A DNA stretch of 64,000 nt from Gracilaria domingensis. Lineage: Eukaryota > Rhodophyta > Florideophyceae > Gracilariales > Gracilariaceae. Of this stretch, positions 42,762 through 55,746 are shown in pieces; the stretch's first letter is position 1, and each line of letters starts with the position of its first letter. The notes below the pieces were generated by a model, which worked only from the letters and a program-made list of their open reading frames with translations, had not been told where the DNA came from and did no database searches. The translations under genes were made by a program, and so were the position numbers. The DNA lies in contig VCMS01000243.1 in the NCBI GenBank assembly GCA_022539475.1, forward strand, positions 85,945 through 149,944. The letters run 5' to 3'.

Positions 42762-45101
42762 ATGGCTTTACCACTCTCAGACGCATTGAGCAACATCAAA
42801 ACGTTTTCTAACTACGTGGCAGACCCAACTAAACTCGGTCGAAAAATTTCGAAGGTGCTTTCCTACCTCACGAACGTGAAGCATGGGTACAACCTCGAAC
42901 GAGCTCATCACCGCCTCCTGCACAAGATGTACGCCCACGAAGCGGGTACGCACAAGCTTCGTGTCGTACGACTGGATGGAATTTCAGACATAGAAGCCGA
43001 TTGGGTGCGTTCCACGCATCATGAGCAGCGAACCACAGTTGCTCGCGCTCTGGAGGAGCTCGATGTGGTTCGTGGCGAATTCCAAGCCAGGATGCTTCGC
43101 TTACTTTATAATCCCGACATGCCTAGATCGCTCATCGACGATGTGCTACAAATAAGCGATACTGATTGTAACTTGCGTACGGCCGCGTTGCTGGTTACTG
43201 ACAAGCTGATGGAGGTTGAAGGTGCTTCAAAATTAGTTGATGAATGTTTGCGTCTTGCTCGTATACGTTTTGCAAATTGCAAAGTTTAAGGGCCATCCCC
43301 GCGGGATATTACAGGGCGCGACTTGATCGCAGCTCTGAGAAATCTTAAATCGTGTAGCAATCCTGAAGCACGGTTGCTAGATAAACCTTTGGTTTATTGT
43401 TCTTCTCCGACAGAGCGGCCGTATAACTTGATCCATACAGACGAACATATGTTGTACATTGAGAGGAAAGAAGAGGAGGATATTGCACTTCTCAAGTGCA
43501 GTCTTTCGTCAGAAGAAATTTCCGGCAATGAGTTTGGGCAGCATGCTTTTCATGAACGCGGGGACGAAATTTTTCCTAATAGCGGCCTTCTTCTCATGCA
43601 ATGCGCTCGCATGTTGAGGTATGTAGACTATGTTCAAACTGGAATGGTTGCCCTTCTGCTTACTATTGCCATGGACCCTCATAGTACTTGGATACATGTT
43701 TGAACGGCCAGCGAACCAGTGCAGCAGCTGTCACGCATGTACGGAAAGATAAATCATGGGTCATCTCTAAGCGTGTTTGGCCACTTTCGTGAGTGCGAGA
43801 ATTTAATGCGGAACCTTGTGAAAAGCTACTACAGAAAGCTTTCTTCATTCACAGATTCCCCGAAGTTTTTCATGACTTTGCAAGAGCAGCGGAAGCATCG
43901 CGGAGCCGTTCCAGATGAATATGAAGAACAACTGTCTTCCAAATGGAGCGAAGCTAATGTGGAAACTAGCGTAGAAGGGGAGGAAATGCTACCTATTCTT
44001 ATAGGCGGTACTGGGACTATCGCAAAAGCAGAGGCTTTGCTTCTAGCAGGAGGCTCTCAAGCTGTGAGGGTAGCGGCTGCGCAGTAGAAGAAGGTATCCA
44101 TATCTAGACTGGCGACTCATGACTGGCGAAAGTCAGTGTCAGGCTCTTTATGGTTGGACCAAATTGTTAAAGGGGAATTGATGACCAGAGCTCGAGTCAG
44201 CGCACAGCTGAAAGCATCCATAAAAGAGGACCGACACAGGATATACGAAACACTGAACGACGAAGGCATATAAATGCCAATGTACCAAACAATGCTGGTG
44301 TATACCAAAATGGATAGGTATTGGCACTGTACATGCGAGAGCAAACAGATTGGAGTCACGAGACCATAAGCGGAGCTTTGCGGGGCGCTCGTATGCCTAT
44401 CTCTTCTCCTGGATGATGCGGATGATCCCGTGATATCTCTTGAGCTTTTGGCACTCTATGCACATGGTAGCGAAGGTTTGACAAAACCATGTGAGGGCCG
44501 GCTCGCATAGCTGATCTATGGAGCTTCAAAGTCTCAGGAAGAAAAGGGGGAAATATCGATTTCACAGCTTGTCGAACTGGTATACCGACGAAGTTCGGAT
44601 TTTCTGGACAAAGACTGGATACCGCAAGAAATGATCTCGATACTGACTTCTTTGAATGTTTGCCACACGTACGCCAGGAGGGCCCTTGCATGTTATTCGG
44701 TGGTATTGGAAAGAAAATACCGGAGAGAGCGGCATAGAATAGCATTAGTGCAGTATGATCGAGGTATTCAAATGGCTGGAATCCCGTGCAGGAAAGTTCG
44801 TGGCGTAGGTGAGGAAAGCCAGCAAAATGGGGAGCAACTTCACCTTTTGGAGCGGTTGAGTGAAGAACATACAGTTCTACGATGTACTAGGATGGCGATT
44901 ATGGCTATTATAAATTCACAAAACCGTTATGACGACCGACTTGGAACGCTCAACGATTTTGAACCAAGGAAAGCGGAAATTTCTTCTCGACATATTGAGA
45001 TCATACACATGGAGAAGGGTATAACAATAGATAATACACATGTGCTATGCTATTGGGTGAACGCAGCTAAAATGGGAGATCTCTTAGACGCAGGCTTCTG
45101 A
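42762..45101 (+). pseudogene. unknown 779-codon frame broken only by stops
   Basis: From the ATG at 42762 (MALPLSDALSNIKTF) one reading frame stays coding-like to a TGA at 45099-45101. Six internal stops interrupt it (near 43287, 43701, 44085, 44271, 44367 and 44508) and no frameshift was found. The sequence looks alpha-helical and charged, with stretches such as SLIDDVLQISDTDCNLRTAA, QEQRKHRGAVPDEYEEQ and ALACYSVVLERKYRRERHR. No transmembrane segment or known motif is visible, and I do not recognise the family. Length and regular codon use suggest a real host gene that has lost function, or one under a mutational process that makes stops. Confidence 0.5.
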
Positions 45102-45608
45102 GGAGACGCAGGCATCATAGTTGTTTCCGAAGCTTAACCTGTTTGAAAAGAGTGCAACGAGCGATGCAAAACATATCACTTCGCTGCAAGGATAGGATTT
45201 AGCAGGCGATCAGTAAAATGTGACATACTCCAAGCGCCCTCCAATCTACTGACGATGTCTTTCTCCTGAAGAAGAAATCCTGGCAATGCGACTATGTTTT
45301 ACGTCTCCATGCGACTATAATTTGTAGCGACCGGTGTGGGAGATATATGCGGATTAGACGAAAGGGAATGTGGGAGGAGGGCTACCCTTCTTATCGCTAT
45401 AGCACCCGTTATCGTATACCTTCAGCACATTGGTGGGATACCAAGCTGATCAGAAAAGGCGAGAAACAGGCATGAATCAGCTAACAGACAAGCTCAAATG
45501 AAATTGAAACTCAAATTGGCGCGTATGTGCCCATGCTTGAGCAAGCGGCAAATAATCGATCATCGAGCTCGCGGCCAGGCATTTGCGTAGAATGCATCCT
45601 CTCGCGAT
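45102..45608. other. intergenic
   Basis: About 500 bases with no recognised feature. The right end becomes GC-richer toward the small membrane-protein gene. Confidence 0.4.
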
Positions 45609-45995
45609 GAACACGCTTGCTTTTCTGCCGGGTCTCTTCTTCATCTCGGTGATCATTGCCGTGATACAGAGCTTCGGGTACATGTGTATACCCCCACCAT
45701 CGCCGTTGACGCAACTGGAAATCCTACGCATGCCGCCAGGCGCGTTTCTGTTCGTGGAGTCGTCGTACGTGGCCGGCAGTGTGGTGGGCGGCTTCCTGAC
45801 GGCGAAAGCGGCTGCCAGGCATAAGCTGCAGCTGGCCGTTGCGCTGGGCGTACTGTTGACGGTATTCGGGCTGCAGAACTAGGTTATGATTCCGCATCTG
45901 ATGTGGTTTGCTCTATTGTCTAGCTGCTCGTTTCTACCGATGACGTACTGCGGTGCGTTTCTTGCCGGTGTTGAACGCGAACGTGTGGTTTGAAC
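45609..45995 (+). pseudogene. small four-helix membrane protein, one nonsense codon
   Basis: Starting at 45609 (MNTLAFLPGLFFISVIIAV) the frame encodes about 128 residues with four hydrophobic segments: residues 3-24, about 52-68 (GSVVGGFLTAKAA region), 78-90 (LAVALGVLLTVFGL), and after an in-frame TAG at 45880-45882 a fourth (LMWFALLSSCSFLPM) ending at 45995. The layout (a first helix, a PPP-rich loop, a GG-containing helix, then IPHxxWF) resembles small membrane proteins common in bacteria. It is GC-richer than its neighbours, which may indicate transfer. Function is unknown. Confidence 0.45.
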
Positions 45996-46724
45996 ATTGT
46001 GTCGAGGACGAGGGGAAACGGTGTTTTATCGTGTGGCACAAAATGTATTTTGGTTTCGATGGCCGTGTGTCACAAACGCTGTGATTGTTGCCGAATCTTT
46101 TTCGTCCCTAGAAGTTACACAGCAATGAGCGCACGCTTTTGACGCTTTAATCCTCTTAACCGCTTTGATTGAGATCTATTACTTGTCGGTGTACTCTGGG
46201 AGACCTCGTAGACATAAAAATTTGAGGAGGCCCAGACATTTTTTCCGAGCGTGCGATGCCGGCCAGCAAGGGCACAGCGAGTGGCGACGGGCGGTCATCA
46301 CCGAAAACGTCTCTGTTACATTTGGAGCAATGTCCCTTGCATTTTTTGAAAACAATTCAACCTCAATTTGAATACCATTGAACGAAAATTTTCCTAACCC
46401 AGACAGTTCAATCCTGTCAACGACTGAAGCTACCAATTTTCGACACCAAGACAACTCATATGGAAGGATAAACCGGTTGTTCAGGTCCTCTACAGAAATA
46501 AAGACTGCAGAGTTGATCTTCATGGCACTCAATTGCAGCATCCAAAGACATGAATACATTCTACAAAATGGCACGCAAAAGGCAAACATCACCTCCCAAC
46601 AGAAAACTCTATCATTTAATAATCTTCTTTGTAGCATAGCCCACCTCAATCATAATACTTTAAAACCTGTAGCAAAAACAGAACACCAAAACTGTTCTAA
46701 TGCTACTACATGAAACGATTCAGT
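45996..46724. other. no clear gene
   Basis: About 730 bases with overlapping open frames on opposite strands (minus 46179-46649, plus 46378-46713). Neither resembles a known family and neither is clearly preferred. Confidence 0.35.
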
Positions 46725-48336
46725 CTACATCCTCGAACCAAAACATATTTCTCTTCTTTCCATATCACTCAAACGCCTTGCAACACATAAACCATTCATA
46801 AAAACTAAACCGCTCTCATCCGATCCGGACAAAAGTTCTACTTCCTTGTCTATCTTCATGACTTCTGCAGCCCAGAGCGGCCCATGACTATGTCGCATAC
46901 CAATTCCATCATTCTCAGCAAGCTTTTGAATTCGTTTAGAGACCTTTAGTCGCAAGAACGCCAGTGAAAAAATGCTGATAGATTCTTCATCTTTGTTTGC
47001 AACGGCCAAGACATCGCTCATAGAAACCAAGTTTTCTCGATACGACTGCAAGTGAGTAACTAGAATCTTTGCCGTCGCAATCGCTTCTCGACGAGCGCTT
47101 TTCCAAGCCTTGATCCAGCAAACATCAAAAGTTTGAATTTTCTTGAAGTTGCCGCTCACAAAAAGCTTTTCAGCTTCTTTTTGAGCTTCAGAAACCTCCT
47201 CAGTAATGCCTCTTTCAGCGTCACTTAATTGCGGTACTCTTCGTCTGCGAGGTTTTTCGATCTCTTGCTTCGGATGCAGCGGATTTGCCTCACTAAGACC
47301 TGATAAAAAGCTTCGAATCTAAGACCAAATAGAGGCCGTTAATTAACAATGGGATGTCAGATAGATGGGTCGTCCACTGATAAAAGACTAAAAGTACGCT
47401 TTGAAAATGACTTATTCGTGTGTACCAAAGACTCTTTGATGGGTTCAAGAACTCGATTATGACTCGCAGCAATGACAAAGTACACACGTTGTGCACTTGC
47501 CGAAGTTTGTTTGGCATCAGGTACTCTGTTGCGCAAAAATTGCTTCGCATCCATTTCTGAGTGATCCGGTCCAAGAACTTTTTTAACGGCGTCCACTATT
47601 GTCATGCTGGGCTTGAGATAAGTTCCTGAAAGTGAATCGTCAAGCATGGAGCCCTTGGACGGATCCAGAAGTTCCATCACTACCCGGTACTTCACCAAAT
47701 CCTAAAGTACGACTGTGCGTTAGAACAACTATATCGAAATTATCAAAGTATGTTTTGTTAAACGTACCGCTGCAAAAGCATTTTCTGTGAAGATGGAAGA
47801 ATTGGGGTTGCGAGTTGGGAATGGATTCAAACAGTTAGTAGGTACTATTCTTCTATTCCCCAATAAAAACTTTGTACATACCTTCTGCGTAAGGGAGCTG
47901 GCGCTCTCCTCTAATGGCTGAGAAACTCCATTCTTCAGAATGTCCAATCCCACATCAATCTTTGCAAGGAGCTCAGCCTGCATTGCTGCATTATCTTTGC
48001 TGCTTTTGTCGTGTTCGTTGCGCTCTTCCATCTGTCTCAATAACGATTGCGACTTCTGCTCAGCTAATTCTCTCTGAACTGATAGAAGAGCGGGGACAGC
48101 CTTCTGTTCCAATACCTTGAACGTGTTTGTAAGAACAGCTAACTGCTCCACCTCTGATCTCACCAACGCTTTCAGACATTCCAATGATTGTTCTTAAAAA
48201 GATTTGTCTCTCCTAGGGGCTCTGGCTGCTGAACCCTTCTGAATCCCGCCTGTTGTCACAGATGCACCTCCTGCGGATGCAGAAAGACGCGCAGTCGTTT
48301 TCCGCCGCTTTGGTGCACTTGAACTGGGACTAGTCA
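46725..48336 (-). pseudogene. intron-containing coiled-coil protein divergent from transposase locus 2
   Basis: Minus strand. It starts near 48336 (MTSPSSSAPKRRKTT, a basic nuclear-localisation-like start). After a TAA near 48190 the same frame runs into a helical coiled-coil (KVLEQKAVPALLSVQRELAEQ; LLRQMEERNEH). The frame then breaks at textbook splice signals: GTATGT at 47881, TACTAAC at 47834-47840, CACAG near 47785, then GTACGT, TTCTAAC and TTTAG ending at 47702. The next exon reads LVKYRVVMELLDPSKGS to about 47340, and a last exon runs down to 46725 (GNFKKIQTFDVCW). A 17-nt micro-exon between the two introns would not keep the frame, so either one 180-nt intron is used or the gene is damaged. 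No family recognised. It starts 490 bp from the plus-strand transposase at 48825. Confidence 0.45.
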
Positions 48337-48824
48337 TGATAGAGCTGCGATGTTCGTAAGGCTCAAAAGATATCGGCCAAGAAGTTGTGGATAAGAAGAT
48401 AGTACAGAAGTAGAGCGAACGTACTTCACGGGATATAGTCTTTTTCTCAACCTGGCGTCCAGTCAGTTAAAATGTCTTTGCTTTCGTTTCGGATTTTGAC
48501 ATCGCCAGTCATTTGTGAGAGCCAATATATAAGCTCACGTAACAAGTGAAACGAAACAAGTGCTCGCTGGAGATTTTCGTATGACCAAAGGTTATCGGTG
48601 ACTGTTCTGCCTGACTTGATATAACACAAAGACACAGTCCATCTTCATAGAGACTGATAAGTTCGAAAGAAGAATTCTTTGCGAGCGAATCCAATGGCAA
48701 AGCTCAACCGACGATCATATGCGAAGATGTACATTTTCGGAGAGTCTTTCACGACAAAGTTTCCTACGAAAATCATATTCAGCGAAGGCATAGAGGAATA
48801 ATTGAGACAGGTTCTACAGTAAAG
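48337..48824. other. divergent promoter region
   Basis: About 490 bases between two genes that point away from each other. No TATA box is obvious. Likely to contain both promoters. Confidence 0.4.
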
Positions 48825-51800
48825 TTGGGAGGCATTCATGCAAAAGAATGTCACCATTCCCGTGAACCCAATCAAGGTTCTGCAGAAGTGGATGATGTGG
48901 AAGCATTTGTTGAGAGTCGACAAAAGGAGAATGAAACTCAAGCATTACTTGCGGTTGACACATATGAGAATCAACATGATCCAAATCACTGCTCTGCTTC
49001 AAATACTCCAAGTGCGTCAGTCACAAGTGCTGCAAGTAACGAATGCGTTCAAATGGTTATGGACAAAATACTCCTTCCAAATGAAATGGATCAAACTTAC
49101 CCAGAGTTCGAAGTCCGTCCTCCAAATATCAGAAGTGGCAGCATTGCAGCTGAGACCATGAAGTTCTACATCGATTTCCGTGACACGTCAGAGACATTGT
49201 ATTCTGAAACCTGCACCCTTAAACCTCCAATTAATGGCCTATCAAAAGAATCTCGGGCAGTGTTGAACTATTGTTCCACAAAGTACATGACTCTCCAAGA
49301 GAGCAGAGATCTCTTCCATTTGCTCGAAGCTCTGGGACATTTAGATAAACAAAGCCACATCAAAAAAATTATGCTTGACTTTGTAGACGAGAACGGGTTT
49401 GCGTCGTATCTGCGAAAGGCCCGGAGAGCGGTGGTTCACAAGGAAGGATGGAAGATAGCGAGGATACACTCACGCTTTGGAGACAACACAACAGGCGTGT
49501 TTCGAAGTGTATATTCTCTCATGATAGAGTTGATAACCCAACGAGGTGGTGTAGAAAGCATTATCGGCTTTAAAGAATCAAAGTTGAATGGCGTTAGAAT
49601 CTACTCATCGCCTTGTGATTCTGATGCATTGGAACAGTACGAACGATCTCTTCAGCGGCCAGATAGAGTTGTGCTCTTTGACTTATACAGTCACGGTTAT
49701 GTCTGAGTGGATCCGGGTCACAGTCTGCCAACCTCATGAGGGTTAGATTTCCCAATATTCGAGGCGTTTCTGAAGCATGGCATGAGGTTGGAATAGTTCC
49801 AATAGTGGAAACGAACAATGTTTCCGTCTCCAATATGGCCGTCAGACAAGAGAAGCATGCACTTTGGCACAGCTTTACTTTCCTTGCCATGAACGAAATG
49901 GTAAACAAGTCTCACCTTGGTTTTGTTATGGACGGGGTGACTGTATTCCCCAGACTGTGTATGGTGGTGGCTGATCAAGTTCAGGAAAGACCGTGCTGTG
50001 GTCTGAACGGCCATGGAAGCTACTTCGATTGCACCCATCGCCTCATGCCGACACGGGAACCGAGGATGAACACGAAGTCTTGTGAATCCCGTAGGGCCGG
50101 AACCAAAACTTACGGAACAGAATTTCAACCTCAAGCGGAACATTCTGCTCACACTGCATCCAATTCCGAAAGAAGAATCGAGTTGTCCGTTTCTAGAATG
50201 TCCAACCGAATCCGGAAAATACAGCTTGCAAAGCGGTCGTTCATGCGTAGAGATGTCTTTGATACGGTGCGAAGAGAGCTGATTATCACGAGGCACCGCT
50301 TAAACCAAAATGCATCCTCAAAAGAAAGGAGAAGAGTGTCTCATCGACCCAAATTGAAGGAAGCTGAGAGATATCTTGAAAGCGTCAGTGCTTCAAAGTT
50401 CCCACCAGTATTGGCCGCTTTTGCAGGAGCCGGAACGTTTCCGTTTCGTTTATATAGCTCGGTTTCCTTCGACAGGCTCCATGCCTGGGATTATGGCGTA
50501 GTCAGAATGCTCACAGATGATGCCTACAAAGTTTTCGACAGCGAGCCACAGTACTACGGATACTCGAAGACGAAGATTGTTTCAATTGCAAATGCAAGAA
50601 TCCAGGATGTTCCACGCAGTGCTTCAATTCGTAGAATCACAGCTTTCAGAAAGACTGCAAATGAAACACAAGCTGGAATTACTGGGAAGATGAGGAGAGA
50701 CCTTCTTTGTTTTCTATGGAGTTCCGTTATGGGAATTTCTAGAAGAGTAAATCCTGACAATGACAAATTTGTCCAAGTCTTGTTAAAAGCCGATCTCTTC
50801 CAACGGAAACTGATGGGAATCAACATGTCTCTACAATCCATGGGGAGAACACTGAAAGATATTCAAGACATCGCGGAGCTGGGTTTCGAGGTTGGGAAGG
50901 ACGTTGTCTCGCTTATGAAGTGCGCGGTAAACACAAAAGTTCATCGAATAATGCGACACGTCTTGGACCATCTTGTTGACTACGGTTGCATTAGAAAGGG
51001 CTCAACAGATATAAACGAAACACAACATAAGATCACAAAAAAAGGATATAGGGCGACAAACAAACATCCAGGTCACCTTGCAAAACAACTGCTATCTTCC
51101 AGAGCAATCGTTGGGTGCAACGAACTGAGGAAGGAGGACAGTATTTCCAAAGGTGTGCAAAACAGTGCCCAGAGCATATCTCGTCTTCTGCTGACACGGA
51201 ATATTTCAATTGCTTCAGACAGAGATTTTTCTCGTCAAGATCAGAGGGAGAGCAGCTTAACTTTGAGAAGAGATAGGTCTGAAAGATTCAATTTTCTTCG
51301 CCACATTGAGGCCATTATAGATGCGTCGAGAACGTTGGAAGAAATTGATGCGGTTATTGAGTCCGAAAAGCATCCAACCACAAACCGAACCAACTGGATT
51401 CGCCTTCAATCAATCAAGATTTGCGATAGCTTCTCGTGGTGCTCTAGCGAAGTCGTTCGCCAAACCATTCGAATCATAAATGAGGCTGGGAAAATTGTGA
51501 GGAGAGACGCTGTTGAATACGAAGTAAATGAATCTGTTCATTTTGGCTTTGTCCAATCCATTTATAAATCCTGTGGTAGAAAACAAGAATGCGTTGTGTT
51601 GGTTAGAAGACTAAAAGGTGCCCAACCTGAATCGGGTAACGTGAGAGTAGTGAATGAATATGGTAACCGACGTTATATGTATGTTGAAAGCGATGAAGAC
51701 GTTAAAATCGACTGCATACAGGAGCAAAACATACGGAGAATGGTAATGTTGATTCCAGACCCTTGGCAATGCTCAAAACGATTTGGTGCTGACTACCGCA

Positions 51801-51901
51801 CTTTCAATCTTCCTGACAATCGTGAAAGTCGAAAGTCGGCTGCATTCTTTGAAGTTGCTGGCTACCAGTTCACCTCGTTTCCGGAACAAAGTGCAATTTG
51901 A
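48825..51901 (+). pseudogene. Plavaka/CACTA-like transposase (locus 2), nearly whole
   Basis: Two long frames, 48825-49706 and 49736-51901, in different frames, join within about 30 bp; either one frameshift or a very short intron separates them. The first part ends VVLFDLYSHG. The second begins with RVRFPNIRGVSEAWHE, VVADQVQERPCC and a Cys-containing YFDCTHRLMP segment, and later has VSFDRLHAWDYGVVRM, which resembles the D-x-x-H-x-x-x-x-G block of CACTA/Plavaka transposases. Then a long helical, Arg/Lys-rich C-terminus. The match to Plavaka is weaker than for locus 1; another DDE family related to CACTA or KDZ is possible. Terminal repeats were not found. Confidence 0.5.
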
Positions 51902-53531
51902 TAAAGATGTTACCCTTGTACTGTAATACCATTATATGCAAGAAAGTGTTACGCAAAATGTCTTTTTCATCCTGCAGAACATCTAGGAAACGAAACGAGG
52001 AAACAAATAGAGGTTATATTAGAGTGCGTCTTCATTGAATGACATTGCGCAACTTTGGAATGGCCTGTTACTTCCACGTCCAAGTCTCTACCAGTGTAAT
52101 GTCATGTTCTGAGCGCCAATGTAGCACACCAGATCTCTCTCGCCAGTCAAAGGAAGTAAGTACATCGTTTCTCTGATATAGGGCGTTGTACGGAGCTATC
52201 GCTCTGTTGAAAAGAATCAAACATGGCATTCACCAATACGGCCCAATATTACGTTCAAATTGACGAAGAGGACTTACGAAACAGAAATTTGTGATGTACC
52301 ATAAATTAAACCATTCATTCAGGTGATGAACACCTTATCGTCCAATAATATTGACATTAGACAAAGCGGTAAAAGAGCAGTACATCATTGTGATAATCAT
52401 TGCTTGGAACACAATAAAGACCAAGAATGTCAAATGCCGAGTCACTGATAATTATTAGATGTGATATAGGCAATTTGAAGAAGTTCCTTTGAGAAGCGAT
52501 TGAGAATCTCTGCCCAGAGTTGTAGTTGGTGTGCAAAATTATTTAACAACCTTTGTCTCCGGTCGGGTTTCAGTTTTTCAATATATTTGTCAAAAGCGGT
52601 TGAACGTTAGAAAAGGATATGCGTCAACGAAGAGTGTAGCCAAAAAGGAAGCACGTCTTTGCGCAAGAATAGAAGACATCGCGGTGGAAGAGAGCGCCAC
52701 TGAGAACGTCGGCTATATCTCTGGCGAAAGGAAGCACGTGGAGAGCTTGGATCGTGCCAAAGGGCAGTGGCGCGATTCAAGCCGCTTCTTTGAGGTGGGA
52801 TGTACACGTTTGGGTCCCGTCACAAGTTGTGACATTAACCAAATTATCTTGGCAGATAAGGTCAATGAGTTGCGCGGTATCAGAAAAGCTTTTTTATACG
52901 AAATTGGCTGTATATTGACACGTAACTTGACGTATGTAACCATGCACTGGTCACACAGCTGTACGACGTAGCTTCCTTGCTACATCGTGTAGCATGCCTC
53001 CTACAAATGTACCAGAACACTTTTTCGTGATGGTGCTACGGCGTGTGGAGACATGAGGGCCTTTCCAAACAACCGTTCCAGTCGTTCGACCGTACCAGTG
53101 TTCTGAAACTTGTAGGTTACTGATTCCCTGCAGTATAATTTGACTACTAGTAGCGAGGAGTGCCGACTCTAACTTGGCACTTCGCCACAGATAAGGTTCA
53201 AATTTGAATACGTCTCAACATGGCGCAGCTCCTGCCAAGAACATACCCAAGATACGTATCTTGCGGCTCATGGGGATTCCTTCAAAAACAATATCGAGCC
53301 GTATAATCCGCCCCAAACGATTGCGATTTACGTTCCTTCGCCCTTGTTCTCTTCAACAACATTCTTGTTGTTCTGTGCCAATCTTTTCATATAGAGTTGC
53401 GCAATACGCCTGAGCGCGTTGCCGCGAAAGCGCGACGTCTTTCCCAAAGCCCAACAAATCACTGATCCACTTCCAATGCTGCCCAAAACGCATTAGTTTC
53501 TTGCCAAACTTTTGAACGGTCTACCGCCCAG
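51902..53531. other. 3' flank of transposase locus 2, no clear gene
   Basis: About 1.6 kb. A 146-codon frame at 52531-52971 (KKEARLCARIEDIAVEES; CDINQIILADKVNELRG) looks weakly coding but has no known domain. AT-rich between 52240 and 52560. The end of the transposon is presumably here but no inverted repeat stood out. Confidence 0.35.
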
Positions 53532-55071
53532 TTGGCTCAACAAAAGCCATCATCTTCATCTTTGATTCTCGCTTCAAGCAACCTCGTACATGTGCCAACT
53601 AATTCTGGACAAACAGAGCAAAAACTTGGAAATGATTCCGTAACCTGCCGAAGACTTTCGTTGGCTTCCACCGAGTGTCCTGAGCCACAGTCAGAGCCGG
53701 ATACTATCAACGAGCTTTTTATCTTTCTTATGAAAGTTCCGAAAAAGAATGAGCTTCAACGTCTATGTCGCGGCCTCAAACTTGTCGAAAGAGGAACCAT
53801 GAGAGTCAAAATTTATAGACTCATGATTCATGCTAACATATGCGTGATTCGCAAATCTGAAGTTTTGAATGTCTTCACGAATTCCCCTCTACAGGGAATT
53901 TTCGAAAAGTTCTTGAAGGAAAACTTGGTGTAGGAAACGTGCCCACAAGTTAATGATTTAATTGACGCAATTCCGACGGCAACGGAAACTAGGAAATGGA
54001 AGCAAAAGATGGCGGAAGCGCAGTTCTATGCCGGACAACCGAATGATACGGCAAACAAGATGGGTAATGAATCTCAGAACATTGTGGCAAGCAATAGTTG
54101 TCCACCCCCGACAACTATTCGTGTTCCGGATTTCACCGTTAACGAATTTGCGAGATTGTGTGTATTGTTGCGCGACGACGATCAGTGCCGTTCTAATGTG
54201 CACGGCGCCACCGGTTTGGAGCTTTCACGTAAGCAATTAGAAGATGGGACAACGAGGGACACATTTTGGTTAACTATTGAAGGCCGTTTCAATAACCCTT
54301 CTGTTCTAACTGTGGAAGATTTTCGGGGTGTGGTGGATGGTATCAATTCAAATTCATGCACTCTAGCGCATCGTTCTGCTTCTCTCCTTAAGAATCATTA
54401 CAGAGAATCGAGAAGGGATTTTACGGACTATTATGATAAGTGGCAGCAGTCAGGCCAGAACGATCCCCATCGGTTTATTGATTTCTTGCCTAAGCATGGG
54501 AGTAATCTCTACAATTCGTCAAAGCGTTCCTACATTTTTGTTCCATGTGTGCAGATGTGGGACGCCAAATGAAGACACTGCGTTAACGAATATGGTGTAA
54601 CGTTTGATGAATAAAGGTATGGGTTTGGAGGCTGGTGTTAACGAAGACGGAGATGGTGATGATGAATTGCAACCCAAGAAAAAGAAGAGGCCATCAGCTG
54701 ACTCAACGAGTTTCAAGAATCTTGAAAGCTGCCTTGCCCAGGTTTCGAAGTCATCTCTTCATATTTCCGAGGCTTTGAATAGGAACAACAAATCCATTCT
54801 GGCTGATGAGAGGGACTCTAGGATTCATCAAAAGCTGGAGCTTTTGCGCGCGGAGTTACGTAATCGTCGTCAGGACAAAAACTACAAAGATGACGACGAT
54901 GGCGCGGAGGCCCAGTCCTTCTTGAGAGAGATGTCTGTGAAAGACATCAACAACTTGATGGATAGTATGAAGGAGGAAAGAGGAGAAAGCGAAGGATTGT
55001 CACATGGTCCATTTACTCTCCGTTGCAATGTTTGTACTCTCTGTAGAGGAATAGTAAACTTTCACGTATAA
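53532..55071 (+). pseudogene. SANT/Myb-like accessory protein with acidic tail
   Basis: One frame from 53532 to about 54540 is broken only by a TAG at 53931. It contains NELFIFLMKVPKKNELQRLC (SAP-like helices, tentative), then FARLCVLLRDDDQCRSNVHG and RDTFWLTIEGRFNN (a trihelix/SANT-like pattern of spaced aromatic residues), then WQQSGQNDPHRFIDFLP. After a frame change near 54540 it continues (CGTPNEDTALTNM) and, past a stop near 54598, a tail with acidic and KKKKR stretches and a coiled coil (IHQKLELLRAELRNRRQD). Such Myb-like proteins accompany Harbinger and some CACTA-like transposases. Which neighbour it belonged to is unclear. Confidence 0.45.
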
Positions 55072-55745
55072 AATGCGTTCAGTGTTATGCTTTCTGCAGC
55101 AAGGCAATGACAAATTGCTTGTGACGCAGTTACGCAAACCCGACATCCATATATGAAGTCCTTCTCCGCTTCTTCCTCCGAGTTTCGTCCTCTGTGAGTT
55201 ATTCCCATCTTCTCCTACACTGTCTCTTGCCTCTCATTTGGCCAAGGTTCTGGAAGACACTAGCCGACGAGTTGCCGTACGTCCATCGTCCCAATGGCAT
55301 GTACTCGCAGATGGTATAGGTCTTGGTGTCAATTCCTTATATCCACCTCCTGATGCCGACGTTATACCACCAAACAATGGCACTGCAGGTCTCGCCGGTG
55401 TCGCAATTTCTGGTGCAGGAGCTGTAGGTCTTCCTTTGTTGAAGGTATCCACGTACGCTCTTCTTTTCGAGCGACGTCCGCCTCCCACTCTGTACTTTTT
55501 GCTGTTTCCAGCTGAAGAAGTAGTACAAGACGGCGCAGCGGAGTATGGCACAGGAGCACTTGCGGTGGAAGCAACTGATGTGGCGCTTCCGTCATCTCCA
55601 CCAATGCTGTTGTCCAAGGAACCAGGGTATGATGACAATGGGTTAAAGAGAGTGGACCTTTGCTCATGAGAATTCGACATGTTGAAGCCGTTCAGATCAC
55701 AGGCATCTTGAGCGCTTTGAGAGCGCATGAGAGAGGCAGTATTAT

Positions 55746-55746
<1 letters not shown>

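Noticed and set aside
30967-45101. Reassigned stop codons (alternative genetic code) to explain the in-frame stops
   Set aside because: All three stops occur inside frames, while the intact long frames (copia A pol, the 659-residue gene, the 629-residue gene) end normally at single stops. Decay is simpler.
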